Source: Microbacterium esteraromaticum (GTDB taxonomy: Bacteria; Actinomycetota; Actinomycetes; Actinomycetales; Microbacteriaceae). From it: a stretch of 64,000 nt of DNA. Under the pieces are notes generated by a model that worked only from the letters and a program-made list of their open reading frames with translations, did no database searches and was not told the origin of the DNA. How positions within the stretch are numbered: the stretch's first letter is position 1; every line of letters starts with the position of its first letter. The position numbers and the translations under genes are program-made. Shown here piece after piece: positions 1-13,389 of this stretch. The stretch lies in NCBI RefSeq assembly GCF_016907315.1, contig NZ_JAFBBS010000001.1, positions 434,001 through 498,000 of the forward strand, read 5' to 3'.

Positions 1-2795
<2,795 letters not shown>

Positions 2796-2801
2796 CGTCC
2801 A

Positions 2802-2807
2802 AGTCTA
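2802..2807 (-). promoter_or_regulatory. -10 element of uvrA (leaderless type)
   Basis: TAGACT on the minus strand with 6 nt to the GTG start and no Shine-Dalgarno sequence. The in-frame stop just upstream overlaps this hexamer and rules out an earlier start. Confidence 0.6.
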
Positions 2808-2895
2808 GGAGCGGCCACCGACACCGGGCTCCGCATCAGCCGAGGGCGAACGCACTGACGGTGCGGAGAGCACCGGCCGACGGCTGCGGGGACCC

Positions 2896-3339
2896 TCAGC
2901 CGACGGGGGTGGCGCGCCCGGCGAACGGCTTGAGCGCGTCGCGCAGCGACGCGACCTCGTCGATTCCCGTGCCGACCGCGGCCATCACAGCCCGCGGCAC
3001 GTCGACGGCCCTCTCGCGCAGAGCCCGTCCCTCCGCGGTGAGGGTGATGTCGAGGCGGCGCTCGTCGGTGGCGCTGCGTGCGCGTTCGACGAGTCCGTCC
3101 TTCTCGAGCCGCTTCACGAGCGGGGAGGCGCTCGCAGGCTCGAGAGCCAGATCAGCCGCGAGATCGGTGAGGGAACGGGGCGCGCGCTCCCACAGAGCGA
3201 GCATGACGAGGTACTGCGGATGCGTCAGTCCGAGCGGCTCGAGAATGGGCCGGTAGACGGCGACGACGTTGCGGGCTGCGGTGACCATCGCGAAGCAGAG
3301 CTGGTTCTCGAGCCGCAGGAGGTCGTCATCGCTTGTCAT
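2896..3339 (-). CDS. ohrR: MarR-family regulator, OhrR-type peroxide sensor
   Basis: 147-residue winged-helix repressor. The N-terminus contains NQLCFAM with the cysteine at position 15, the place and context of the redox-sensing Cys15 of Bacillus OhrR. The central part has the MarR helix-turn-helix and the wing motif with DERR (residues 93-96). OhrR proteins dissociate from DNA when this cysteine is oxidised by organic hydroperoxides. No ohr peroxidase gene is adjacent; the divergent neighbour is a small zinc-ribbon protein. A TAGACT hexamer lies 6 nt before the ATG, so the mRNA is probably leaderless. A perfect-arm palindrome between the two genes is a candidate operator. Sensor chemistry is inferred from the motif; it could be a different MarR subtype. 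Confidence 0.85.
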   Translation of the reverse strand: MTSDDDLLRLENQLCFAMVTAARNVVAVYRPILEPLGLTHPQYLVMLALWERAPRSLTDLAADLALEPASASPLVKRLEKDGLVERARSATDERRLDITLTAEGRALRERAVDVPRAVMAAVGTGIDEVASLRDALKPFAGRATPVG

Positions 3340-3365
3340 GATCCGAGTCTATTCGAGCACAGATA

Positions 3366-3379
3366 TTTAGTACACTAAA
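3366..3379. promoter_or_regulatory. Palindromic operator candidate between ohrR and the zinc-ribbon gene
   Basis: TTTAGTACACTAAA has 6-bp perfect arms around a 2-bp centre and covers the TACACT -10 element (3371-3376) of the rightward gene. It lies 27-40 bp upstream of the ohrR start, about where that promoter's -35 would be. MarR proteins typically bind such AT-rich dyads in the divergent intergenic region, so both genes could be controlled. Binding is inferred. Confidence 0.6.
3371..3376 (+). promoter_or_regulatory. -10 element of the zinc-ribbon gene (leaderless type)
   Basis: TACACT followed by 6 nt and then ATG at 3383. It sits inside the palindrome, so an OhrR-type repressor bound there would block RNA polymerase directly. 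Confidence 0.55.
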
Positions 3380-3382
3380 GAT

Positions 3383-3625
3383 ATGGCAAAGGATCCCGAC
3401 CACGTCCCGCTTCGCACGCGCATCCGAGAGGCCGGCGGACTGTACGCCTGGTTCAACTCGAACCTGATTCGCTTCGCCGGACCTGCTTCGGTCGGGCCCT
3501 ACGAGCCCACGCTTCCGCCCAGCGCCGAAGAGCGCGCTGAGCGCGCCTGCCCGCTGTGCGGCGCGCCGATGAATCAGCACACGATCGACCGAAGCGGACC
3601 TAAGCCGCTGATGCACTGCCCCTGA
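3383..3625 (+). CDS. Small conserved zinc-ribbon protein, function unknown
   Basis: 80 residues. The C-terminal part has CPLC (C56, C59) and a final HC pair (H78, C79), spaced like a single treble-clef or zinc-ribbon site. The middle contains RFAGPASVGPYEP, which reads like a conserved actinobacterial hypothetical family. I do not recognise a function. It is divergent from the OhrR-type regulator and its -10 lies in the putative operator, so it may be a peroxide-responsive gene. Convergent uvrB begins to end 40 bp downstream. Third-position GC matches the neighbours, so I take it as a real gene. Confidence 0.8.
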   Translation: MAKDPDHVPLRTRIREAGGLYAWFNSNLIRFAGPASVGPYEPTLPPSAEERAERACPLCGAPMNQHTIDRSGPKPLMHCP

Positions 3626-3664
3626 CGCAGGATCAGCAGGACCGCACTCGCGGATGAGCGACGT

Positions 3665-5734
<2,070 letters not shown>

Positions 5735-5740
5735 CTCTCC

Positions 5741-5746
5741 AGCCTA
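5741..5746 (-). promoter_or_regulatory. -10 element of uvrB (leaderless type)
   Basis: TAGGCT on the minus strand, 6 nt before the ATG. The GGAG in the spacer is too close to the start for a normal ribosome binding site. Confidence 0.55.
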
Positions 5747-5811
5747 CGAGCACCCTCCGACATCGAGGGCGGCCTCGGCGCATCCCGTCCGGCCCGGCCT
5801 AGAGTGTGACC

Positions 5812-6432
5812 GTGATCGAGTTCATCATCGGCAGCAGCCTCGCCGCCAGCGCGGGGCTGAACGCCTGGATGCCCCTCTTCCTTCTCGGCCTGTCCGACCG
5901 GCTGCTTCCGGCGGTCGATCTCCCCGGAGGCTGGTCCTGGCTGTCGAGCGACATCGCACTCTGGATCGTCGGCGCTCTGCTTGTGCTCGAGATCGTCGCA
6001 GACAAGATCCCGGCGCTCGACTCTGTCAACGACATCGTGCAGAGCATCCTTCGTCCGGCATCAGGCGGCATCGCCTTCGGAGCGGGTGCGAGCGCGCAGA
6101 CCGTGGCCGTGGACGACCCGTCCGCCTTCTTCTCCGAGAGCACCTGGGCGCCCATCGTCGCGGGAATCGTGATCGCCCTGATCGTGCACGTCGTCAAGGC
6201 GACGGGGCGACTCGCCGCGAACACGGCGACGGCGGGCCTCGCCGCCCCTGTCCTCAGCACCGTCGAGGACGGCGCGTCCTTCGCACTCGCCGCCGCCGCG
6301 ATCGTCGTCCCCGTGCTCGCGCTGCTTCTGCTGATCGGCCTGATCGTGGCTGCCGTGCTGATCGTCCGCCGTACCGCCCGACGGCGACGCGAGCGGATCC
6401 CGCGTCAGCCGGGCAGCGGCGTCCAGACATAG
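5812..6432 (+). CDS. DUF4126 family membrane protein
   Basis: 206 residues with several hydrophobic segments (near residues 5-25, 40-60, 100-125, 155-185) and a basic tail. The motifs SAGLNAWMPLF near the N-terminus and EIVADKIPALD followed by RPASG match the DUF4126 family, whose function is not known. GTG at 5812 is preferred over GTG at 5806 because TAGAGT (5800-5805) stands exactly 6 nt before it, the same layout (hexamer, GTGACC, start) as the rhodanese gene at 17786. The 3' end overlaps the convergent GNAT gene by 28 bp. Confidence 0.85.
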   Translation: MIEFIIGSSLAASAGLNAWMPLFLLGLSDRLLPAVDLPGGWSWLSSDIALWIVGALLVLEIVADKIPALDSVNDIVQSILRPASGGIAFGAGASAQTVAVDDPSAFFSESTWAPIVAGIVIALIVHVVKATGRLAANTATAGLAAPVLSTVEDGASFALAAAAIVVPVLALLLLIGLIVAAVLIVRRTARRRRERIPRQPGSGVQT

Positions 6433-7187
6433 GGCGTGGTGGTCGACACGCGCACCAGTCCCGCCCGCTCCAGGATGGGTCGCGAGAACTCTGTCGAGTC
6501 CGACTGCAGGTAGCGCCTACCCAGAGCCAGCGCCGCTCGGGCGCGTTCAGCTGTCAGCGCGCGGTAGATGCCGCGCCCTCGCCACTCAGGCAGCGTTGCA
6601 CCGCCCCACAGCCCCGCGAGCTCCGTGTTCTCGACGGGTTCGAGGCGTCCAGCACTGATGACCTCCGCCCCGGCGACAGCCGTCCATAGCTGCAGAGAGT
6701 CGTCGACGCGCAGCCGTCTTAGCGTGGCGTCCGCGCGCGAGCGCCAATCACGGTCGCCGAAGACGAGTCCCTGCATCCGCTCCATGGCGAGCACCTCGTC
6801 GTCAGTCGTGGCACGACGCAACTCGACTCCGTCGGGAAGCGACACATCCTGCACGAGCAGGGCGGCCTCGCCGACCATGATCGACTCGGTGTCCTCAGGC
6901 TGGAAACCGCGCGCCATCAGCGCGTCGGCCAGCCCGGGCGCAGGGTCATGCGCCCGGGTCTTCCACTCGACCGATCGGATGCCGGGGCGGGACGTGAAAT
7001 GCTCCAGCGCGGCGTCGACGAGCCCTCCGAGGTCGGTCAGGTCCAGGTCACGGCCGCTGATGAAGCCCCTTCCGCCGTCGAACTCGGCCAGCAGCAGCGG
7101 TCCGAACTCGACAGCGTCGACTGCGTGCGCCGCCTCGGACCGACCGCGCAGCTGACTGTCATAGGCCGCCAGGTAATCCGCGATCAT
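6405..7187 (-). CDS. GNAT-family N-acetyltransferase
   Basis: 260 residues, longer than a single GNAT domain, so the N-terminal half (residues 1-110) may be a degenerate second GNAT fold. The acetyl-CoA loop motif GRGIYRALT is at about residues 193-201. The substrate cannot be read from the sequence. The ATG overlaps the stop of coaE (ATGA), so the two are probably co-transcribed and translationally coupled. The last 28 bp run antisense to the end of the DUF4126 gene. Confidence 0.85.
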   Translation of the reverse strand: MIADYLAAYDSQLRGRSEAAHAVDAVEFGPLLLAEFDGGRGFISGRDLDLTDLGGLVDAALEHFTSRPGIRSVEWKTRAHDPAPGLADALMARGFQPEDTESIMVGEAALLVQDVSLPDGVELRRATTDDEVLAMERMQGLVFGDRDWRSRADATLRRLRVDDSLQLWTAVAGAEVISAGRLEPVENTELAGLWGGATLPEWRGRGIYRALTAERARAALALGRRYLQSDSTEFSRPILERAGLVRVSTTTPYVWTPLPG

Positions 7188-7786
7188 GCTCGCGGTGCCA
7201 GCGAGGTCCAGAGCGCGTCGACCTGCGCGAGCGTTCGGTCCATGCTTCCGGAGGTGTCGATCACGACATCCGCGATCGCGCGACGCTCCTCGTCCGACAC
7301 CTGGGCGCCGATGCGGCGGCGCGCGTCTTCCTCGTTCATCCCCCGAAGCTGAACCATCCGACGCACACGTTCTTCAGCGGGTGCGTCGGCGACCACGATG
7401 AGATCCCAGGGGTCGTCGACCCTCGCCTCCACCAGCAGGGGCACGTCGTACACGACGACCGAGGCGGGGTCGGCGGAGAGTGCCTCCGCAAAGCGCCGGT
7501 GCGACTCCGCGCGCACGGCCGGATGCACGATCGCGTTCAGCCGCTGCAGAGCCTCGTCGTCTCCGAAAACGCGGGCTCCGAGGGCCGCGCGGTCCAGTGC
7601 GCCGTCGGCGGCGAGCATCTCCCGGCCGAACTCCGCGACGATGGCGTCCAGCACCGCGCCGCCGGGCTGCTGCACCTCGCGCACGATCGTGTCAGCGTCG
7701 ATGACGGTCGCACCGTGCTCGGCGAGACGGGCGGCTACGGTCGACTTTCCCGAGGCGATGCCCCCGGTGAGTGCGATGAGTGGCAT
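7184..7786 (-). CDS. coaE: Dephospho-CoA kinase
   Basis: 200 residues. Phosphorylates the ribose 3'-OH of dephospho-CoA with ATP, the last step of coenzyme A synthesis. The P-loop GGIASGKST is at residues 8-16, and the family segments VIDADTIVREV and VVYDVPLLVE are present. It follows rpsA by about 90 bp across a hairpin and shares an ATGA overlap with the downstream GNAT gene. rpsA-coaE adjacency is common in actinobacteria. Its own start could be leaderless (CAGGAT, then 6 nt). Confidence 0.96.
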   Translation of the reverse strand: MPLIALTGGIASGKSTVAARLAEHGATVIDADTIVREVQQPGGAVLDAIVAEFGREMLAADGALDRAALGARVFGDDEALQRLNAIVHPAVRAESHRRFAEALSADPASVVVYDVPLLVEARVDDPWDLIVVADAPAEERVRRMVQLRGMNEEDARRRIGAQVSDEERRAIADVVIDTSGSMDRTLAQVDALWTSLAPRA

Positions 7787-7823
7787 TCACCCATCCTGGC
7801 ACTGCGCAGGGTGCCGGATATGC

Positions 7824-7859
7824 GGAACGGGCCGCCACCCGAAGGTGACGACCCGTTCC
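7824..7859 (-). terminator. Hairpin downstream of rpsA
   Basis: Arms starting GGAACGGG and ending CCCGTTCC pair over about 16 bp with two mismatches around a CGAA-type loop. It lies just after the rpsA stop and before coaE. There is no clear U-tract, so it may attenuate rather than fully stop transcription. Confidence 0.55.
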
Positions 7860-7874
7860 TGGTGTGATCAGAGA

Positions 7875-9329
7875 TCAGCTGTTGCCGCCCGAGAGCTTCT
7901 CGCGCAGCGCGGCGAGAGCCTCGTCGTCGGCCAGGGTGCCGGCACCGGTCGAGTCGCTCGAGAACGTCTGCGCACCGAAGTCGTCGCCTGCAGCGGCCTC
8001 GGCCTCGGCAGCCTTGACGACCTGAGCCTTGTGAGCCTCCCAGCGGGTCTGAGCCGCGGCGTACTCCTGCTCCCAAGCCTCGCGCTGAGCGTCGAAGCCT
8101 TCCTTCCAGGCACCGGTCTCGGCGTCGAAGCCCTCCGGGTACTTGTACTCGCCGTTCTCGTCGTACTCGGCGAGCATGCCGTACAGAGCCGGGTCGAACT
8201 CGGTGCCGTTGGGGTCGACCGACTCGTTGGCCTGCTTCAGCGACAGCGAGATGCGGCGACGCTCGAGGTCGATGTCGATGACCTTGACGAAGACCTCTTC
8301 GCCGACCGACACGACCTGCTCAGCCAGCTCGACGTGCTTGCTGGAGAGCTCGGAGATGTGCACGAGGCCCTCGATGCCGTCTGCGACGCGCACGAACGCA
8401 CCGAACGGGACGAGCTTGGTGACCTTGCCCGGTGCGATCTGGCCGATCGCGTGGGTGCGGGCGAAGACCTGCCACGGGTCCTCCTGTGTGGCCTTCAGCG
8501 ACAGCGAGACGCGCTCGCGGTCGAGGTCGACCTCAAGGATCTCGACGGTGACCTCCTGGCCGACCTCGACGACCTCGGAGGCGTGCTCGATGTGCTTCCA
8601 CGAGAGCTCGGAGACGTGCACGAGGCCGTCCACGCCGCCCAGATCGACGAACGCACCGAAGTTGACGATCGACGAGACGACACCCTTGCGGACCTGACCC
8701 TTGTGCAGGTTGTTCAGGAACGTGGTGCGCGACTCCGACTGCGTCTGCTCCAGCAGCGCGCGGCGGCTGAGCACCACGTTGTTGCGGTTCTTGTCGAGCT
8801 CGAGGATCTTGGCCTCGAGCTCCTGGCCGAGGTACGGGGTGAGGTCGCGGACGCGGCGCAGCTCGATGAGCGACGCGGGCAGGAAGCCACGCAGTCCGAT
8901 GTCGACGATGAGGCCACCCTTGACGACCTCGATGACGGTGCCGGTGACGACGCCGTCGTTCTCCTTGATCTTCTCGACATCGCCCCAGGCGCGCTCGTAC
9001 TGGGCGCGCTTCTTGGACAGGATCAGGCGGCCTTCCTTGTCCTCCTTCTGGAGGACGAGGGCCTCGACCTGGTCGCCGACGGCGACGACCTCATTGGGGT
9101 CGACGTCGTGCTTGATGGAGAGCTCGCGCGAGGGGATGACACCCTCGGTCTTGTAGCCCACGTCGAGCAGAACCTCATCGCGGTCGATCTTGACGATCGT
9201 GCCCTCGATGATGTCGCCGTCGTTGAAGAACTTCAGGGTCTTCTCGACCGCGGCCAGGAAGTCCTCAGCAGAGCCGATGTCGTTGATCGCGACCTGCTTG
9301 GTGGCCGGGGCGGTCGTTGCGCTAGTCAT
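7875..9329 (-). CDS. rpsA: 30S ribosomal protein S1
   Basis: 484 residues. Binds mRNA on the 30S subunit and helps initiation. Four S1 RNA-binding repeats can be read at about residues 35-105, 125-190, 205-275 and 290-360; the third and fourth carry the typical NFGAFVDLG and PFGAFVRVA motifs. Four repeats rather than six is the actinobacterial form. The C-terminal 120 residues are rich in A, E, Q and W and probably flexible. The start at 9329 is chosen over upstream in-frame ATGs because AAGGA stands about 10 nt before it and the conserved part begins there. Confidence 0.97.
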   Translation of the reverse strand: MTSATTAPATKQVAINDIGSAEDFLAAVEKTLKFFNDGDIIEGTIVKIDRDEVLLDVGYKTEGVIPSRELSIKHDVDPNEVVAVGDQVEALVLQKEDKEGRLILSKKRAQYERAWGDVEKIKENDGVVTGTVIEVVKGGLIVDIGLRGFLPASLIELRRVRDLTPYLGQELEAKILELDKNRNNVVLSRRALLEQTQSESRTTFLNNLHKGQVRKGVVSSIVNFGAFVDLGGVDGLVHVSELSWKHIEHASEVVEVGQEVTVEILEVDLDRERVSLSLKATQEDPWQVFARTHAIGQIAPGKVTKLVPFGAFVRVADGIEGLVHISELSSKHVELAEQVVSVGEEVFVKVIDIDLERRRISLSLKQANESVDPNGTEFDPALYGMLAEYDENGEYKYPEGFDAETGAWKEGFDAQREAWEQEYAAAQTRWEAHKAQVVKAAEAEAAAGDDFGAQTFSSDSTGAGTLADDEALAALREKLSGGNS

Positions 9330-9503
9330 GTAGTGGGTTGTCCTTGTGAATGGATGATCGGGCTTCGACGGCCGGCGCGCACGCCGGGATGAGTCCTCGA
9401 AGCGGTTGGATTGTGAGTGCGATGCCATGAGGGCAGGCACATGCCTGCCACGAATGACACTTCAGATTATCAGATCCACCCGGGTTGCGCTCCCCTCTCC
9501 TCC

Positions 9504-9509
9504 TATGCT
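9504..9509 (+). promoter_or_regulatory. -10 element of the 5'-3' exonuclease gene (leaderless type)
   Basis: TATGCT, 6 nt before GTG at 9516. It decides the start codon, since the frame is open further upstream without a ribosome binding site. Confidence 0.55.
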
Positions 9510-9515
9510 GGAGCA

Positions 9516-10439
9516 GTGACCGAACGACTGATGCTGCTCGACACCGCCAGCCTGTACTTCCGGGCGTTCTTCGGCGTGCCCGACAAGGTGAAGGCGCCGG
9601 ACGGATCGTCGGTGAATGCGACTCGCGGACTGCTCGACATCATCGCGAAGCTCGTCACGCTCTATCAGCCGTCCCAGATCATCGCGTGCTGGGACGACGA
9701 CTGGCGTCCGCAGTGGCGCGTCGATCTCATCCCGAGCTACAAGGCGCATCGCGTCGTAGAGGAGATCACCGCGTCTCCCGATGTGGAGGAGGTCCCGGAT
9801 GCCCTGCAGCAGCAGATCCCTCTGATCCGCGCGGCGCTCGGCGTACTCGGCATCCCGATCATCGGCGTGGCCGAGCACGAAGCCGACGACGTCATCGGCA
9901 CACTGGCGACGCACGCCGCCCTTCCTGTGGACATCGTCACCGGCGACCGCGACCTGTTCCAGCTCGTCGACGACAGCCGCGACGTGCGCGTTATCTATAC
10001 CGCCCGCGGCATGAGCAACCTCGAGATCATCACCGACGAGACCGTGGTCGCCAAGTACGGCGTCCTCCCCTCGCAGTACGCCGACTTCGCCACCATGCGC
10101 GGAGATGCATCCGACGGCCTTCCAGGGGTCAAGGGCATCGGCGAGAAGACCGCCGCCACCCTGCTCCGCGCGCACGGTGATCTCGCCGGCATCCGCGCTG
10201 CGGCTGCGGAGGGACTGCTCTCGGCGACCGCGGCCACCCGCTTCTCGGAAGCGTCCGACTACCTTGACGTGGCGCCGACCGTCGTCGAGGTCGCGACCGA
10301 CCTCGACATCGCCGCCCCCGGCACTGCGCTGGGCGATCTGACCACGGCCGACCGGGACGCCGCGGAGGCCCTGGCCGAGCAGTGGAACCTGGGCACGTCG
10401 ATGAGCCGTGCGCTCACCGCCCTGGCATCCGAGGACTGA
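9516..10439 (+). CDS. 5'-3' exonuclease (PolA N-terminal-like FEN domain)
   Basis: 307 residues, a stand-alone version of the 5' nuclease domain of DNA polymerase I. The N-terminus LLDTASLYFRAFFG matches the PIN-like fold, the acidic metal-site segments AEHEADDVIGTLA and VTGDRDLFQLV are present, and the H3TH motif reads GDASDGLPGVKGIGEKTA. Such enzymes trim flaps and RNA primers. No polymerase domain follows; the ORF ends at 10439. It is divergent from rpsA. The GTG at 9516 is chosen because of the TATGCT element. Confidence 0.9.
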   Translation: MTERLMLLDTASLYFRAFFGVPDKVKAPDGSSVNATRGLLDIIAKLVTLYQPSQIIACWDDDWRPQWRVDLIPSYKAHRVVEEITASPDVEEVPDALQQQIPLIRAALGVLGIPIIGVAEHEADDVIGTLATHAALPVDIVTGDRDLFQLVDDSRDVRVIYTARGMSNLEIITDETVVAKYGVLPSQYADFATMRGDASDGLPGVKGIGEKTAATLLRAHGDLAGIRAAAAEGLLSATAATRFSEASDYLDVAPTVVEVATDLDIAAPGTALGDLTTADRDAAEALAEQWNLGTSMSRALTALASED

Positions 10440-10453
10440 GTCGCAGCCGATGC

Positions 10454-11443
10454 TCAGCCGCGTGCCCAGGCGCGGAGCCGCTGCAGGCCCCAGGTCGTGA
10501 CGATGCGCTCCGCCGGCACACCAGCCACCTCGGCACGCTCCGCCCCATGATCGATCAGCGAGAGCTGGCCCGGCGCGTGAGCGTCGGAGTCGATCGAGAA
10601 CAGGCACCCCTCCTCGAGGGCGATCGCGATCAGATCGTCCGGTGGGTCCTGCCGCTCGGGCCGTGAATTGATCTCCACGGCGACGCCGTTCTCGGCGCAC
10701 GCGGCGAAGACCGCCCTGGCGTCGAACTCGGAGCGGGGTCTGGTGCCGCGTGATCCTTCGACGAGGCGACCTGTGCAGTGCCCGAGCACGTTCACCCGGG
10801 GATCTGCGACAGCGGCGAGCATCCGGCGCGTCATCGGAGCGGAGTCCATCCGCAGCTTCGAGTGCACTGACGCGACCACGATGTCGAGTGCGTCGAGCAT
10901 CTCGTCGGTCTGATCGAGCGCTCCGTCCTCGAGGATGTCGACCTCGATGCCAGCCAGCACCGTCAGCCCTGCACCCGACTGCGCGCGGACCAGCGGGATC
11001 TGCTCTCGCAGCCGCTCGACCGAGAGGCCCCGTGCGACCTTCAACCGGGGCGAATGGTCGGTGATCGCCACGTACTCGTGGCCGAGTGCTCTCGCGGCGG
11101 CCACCATCGCCTCGATCGGGGTCGTTCCGTCTGACCAGTCCGTATGGCTGTGAAGGTCGCCCTTCAGCCGCGCCCGCAGCTCGGAGCGCCGCTCGGGCTC
11201 GACCTCGCCTCGCAGCTCGATCAGATAGTCCGGCACCCGCCCCTCCTGCGCCTGCCTGATCACGGCGAACGTCGAGTCGCCGATGCCCTTCTGCGACTTC
11301 AGCAGAGTGGGATCGTCGACGACCTCCGGAGGCAGGGACGCCACGACCGCCGCGGCCTGGCGGAACGCCTTGGCCCGGTAACGCGAAGCACGCTCGCGCT
11401 CGAGCAGAGCGGCGATCTCGAGCAGGGCCTCGGCGGCGTCCAT
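10454..11443 (-). CDS. PHP-domain phosphoesterase (PolX C-terminal-like)
   Basis: 329 residues. The N-terminal 90 residues resemble the helix-hairpin-helix region of PolX (SQKGIGDSTFAVI, residues 50-62). The PHP domain begins with the metal motif HSHTDWSDG at 98-106 and continues with AITDHSP, GIEVDIL, VNVLGHCTGR and SIDSDAHAPG. The polymerase fingers and palm of PolX are absent. PHP domains hydrolyse phosphoesters such as histidinol phosphate or DNA 3' ends; which applies here is not clear. It starts 16 bp after trpD ends and probably shares its transcript. Confidence 0.85.
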   Translation of the reverse strand: MDAAEALLEIAALLERERASRYRAKAFRQAAAVVASLPPEVVDDPTLLKSQKGIGDSTFAVIRQAQEGRVPDYLIELRGEVEPERRSELRARLKGDLHSHTDWSDGTTPIEAMVAAARALGHEYVAITDHSPRLKVARGLSVERLREQIPLVRAQSGAGLTVLAGIEVDILEDGALDQTDEMLDALDIVVASVHSKLRMDSAPMTRRMLAAVADPRVNVLGHCTGRLVEGSRGTRPRSEFDARAVFAACAENGVAVEINSRPERQDPPDDLIAIALEEGCLFSIDSDAHAPGQLSLIDHGAERAEVAGVPAERIVTTWGLQRLRAWARG

Positions 11444-11459
11444 GACTGATCCGCTCCGC

Positions 11460-12524
11460 TCAGGCGGGCACTGGCTCCTGGGTGACCTGCACCCACTGAT
11501 CCAGCTTCGCTGCGGCGCGCCCGTCGTCGATGACCGCCGAAGCGCGCTCGTACGCGTCTCGCAGACGCTCGACGATCGGAACCTGCGTCAGCGTCGAATC
11601 GTGCGACAGCTCGTAGGCGACGATGCCCGCCGCCGCGTTCAGGAGCACGATGTCGCGCACCGCGCCCGTCTCGCCGGCGAGAGTGCGTCGCAGCACCGTG
11701 GCATTGTGCTCGGGAGAACCGCCCACGAGGTCGTCGAGGTCGGCCAGCGGGATGCCGAGATCGCGAGGGTCGAGGTCGTGCTCGTGGATGTCTCCCCGCG
11801 TCACCTCCCAGATCCGGCTGTGGCCCGTGGTGGTCAGCTCATCGAGCCCGTCGTCGCCGCGGAAGACCAGCGCCGTGGCGCCCCGGGTGCGGAACACCCC
11901 TGTGATCAGCGGAACCCGATCCAGCTGCGCGACGCCGACGGCGTTCGCCTCGGCTCTGGCCGGATTGCAGAGCGGGCCGAGCATGTTGAAGACGGTCGGC
12001 ACCGCGAGCTCGGACCGAGCGGCTCCGGCGTGCTTGAACCCGGGGTGGAAGGCCGCCGCCCATGCGAAGGTGATGCCGGTGCGCTCGAGAGCGGCAGCGA
12101 CCCGCCCGGGGTCGAGAGAGATGTCCAGTCCGAGCGCGGCGAGCACATCCGACGAGCCGGACGACGAGCTCGCCGCCCGGTTGCCGTGCTTCACGACGGG
12201 GATGCCCGACGCGCCGATGATGATCGCGGCGGTCGTCGAGATGTTGACGGTGCCGATGCGATCGCCGCCCGTGCCGACGATGTCCAGCACGTCGGAGGAA
12301 ACCGGGAGCGGCACAGCCGCCTCGAGGATCGCGTCGCGGAATCCGACGATCTCATCGACGGTCTCGCCCTTCGCACGCAGCGCGACGAGGAAGCCGGCGA
12401 GCTGCGCATCCGACACCTTGCCCCGCATCACCTGGCGCATGGCCCAGGTCGACTCCCACACACTCAGATCACGTCGGTCGAGCAGCGTCGAGAGGAGATC
12501 GGGCCAGGTCAGGGTGTCAGCCAT
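11460..12524 (-). CDS. trpD: Anthranilate phosphoribosyltransferase
   Basis: 354 residues. Transfers phosphoribose from PRPP to anthranilate, the second step of tryptophan synthesis. The PRPP motif GTGGD is at residues 84-88 and is followed by NISTTAA; KHGNRAASSSSGSSDVL forms the anthranilate/PRPP pocket. The ATG at 12524 fits the family length and has TAGGAT 7 nt before it. No other trp gene is in the window. The gene is divergent from ctaE, as recalled for M. tuberculosis trpD-ctaE. Confidence 0.95.
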   Translation of the reverse strand: MADTLTWPDLLSTLLDRRDLSVWESTWAMRQVMRGKVSDAQLAGFLVALRAKGETVDEIVGFRDAILEAAVPLPVSSDVLDIVGTGGDRIGTVNISTTAAIIIGASGIPVVKHGNRAASSSSGSSDVLAALGLDISLDPGRVAAALERTGITFAWAAAFHPGFKHAGAARSELAVPTVFNMLGPLCNPARAEANAVGVAQLDRVPLITGVFRTRGATALVFRGDDGLDELTTTGHSRIWEVTRGDIHEHDLDPRDLGIPLADLDDLVGGSPEHNATVLRRTLAGETGAVRDIVLLNAAAGIVAYELSHDSTLTQVPIVERLRDAYERASAVIDDGRAAAKLDQWVQVTQEPVPA

Positions 12525-12703
12525 GACTGCGATCCTAATCGCGGCGCGATGATGCCGATTCGAGATGACGACTCGTGCTCGTCCGCTGGACAAGCGGTTG
12601 TCCGCAGAATGAAGGCACATTCGCAGGTACTTCTTAGGTTCTCCTTAGTCGCGGGACAGCGAGACAGGCCACGTCGGTGCAAGAATCCCCGAGCGGAATC
12701 GGC

Positions 12704-12709
12704 CATAAT
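12704..12709 (+). promoter_or_regulatory. -10 element of the ctaE-qcrCAB operon
   Basis: CATAAT, 6 nt before GTG at 12716, with no ribosome binding site; probably leaderless. The 190 bp between trpD and ctaE hold this and the trpD promoter and otherwise show no gene. Confidence 0.55.
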
Positions 12710-12715
12710 GGTCAG

Positions 12716-13369
12716 GTGACCACCTCAGCGACGTATGCCCCGGCGGCAAGAACCATCAAGCGCCCCAATCCGGTCGCTGTCGGCACCATCGTGTGGCTCG
12801 GCAGCGAAGTCATGTTCTTCGCGGGACTCTTCGCGATCTACTTCACGCTGCGCAGCACCTCCCCCGAGCTGTGGGCAGACCGCACCGAGCTGCTGAACGT
12901 CGTGTTCGCAGCGGTGAACACCGCGATCCTGGTCGCGTCGTCGTTCACCTGCCAGATGGGTGTGTTCGCTGCTGAGGACCTGCAGCCCTACCGCATCGAC
13001 AAGGGCCGGGTGAACGCCTTCGGCCGTCGCCGCCTGTTCGGCTGGGGAATGGTCGAGTGGTTCTGGCTCACCTTCATCCTCGGCGCGATCTTCGTCAGCG
13101 GTCAGGTCTGGGAGTACGCCCAGCTCGTGGCCGAGGGCATGCCGATCCAGGCCGACTCGTACGCTTCCGCGTTCTACCTCACGACCGGCTTCCACGCCCT
13201 GCACGTCACCGGCGGCCTCATCGCCTTCGTGCTGGTCATCGGCCGCGCGTACGCCGTCAAGAACTTCGGCCACAAGGAGGCGACCTCCTCGATCGTCGTG
13301 TCGTACTACTGGCACTTCGTCGACGTCGTCTGGGTCGCCCTGTTCGCCGTCATCTACTTCCTGAAATAA
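12716..13369 (+). CDS. ctaE: Cytochrome aa3 oxidase subunit III
   Basis: 217-residue integral membrane subunit of the terminal oxidase; supports oxygen access and proton pumping. Five hydrophobic helices can be seen, starting with [17 protein letters not shown]. The family motifs [13 protein letters not shown] and [10 protein letters not shown] near the C-terminus are clear. The short five-helix form is typical of actinobacteria. GTG at 12716 is preferred over an upstream in-frame ATG because of the -10 spacing. It heads ctaE-qcrC-qcrA-qcrB. Confidence 0.96.
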   Translation: MTTSATYAPAARTIKRPNPVAVGTIVWLGSEVMFFAGLFAIYFTLRSTSPELWADRTELLNVVFAAVNTAILVASSFTCQMGVFAAEDLQPYRIDKGRVNAFGRRRLFGWGMVEWFWLTFILGAIFVSGQVWEYAQLVAEGMPIQADSYASAFYLTTGFHALHVTGGLIAFVLVIGRAYAVKNFGHKEATSSIVVSYYWHFVDVVWVALFAVIYFLK

Positions 13370-13389
13370 GAGCGGAGCGATTTCCCGAA

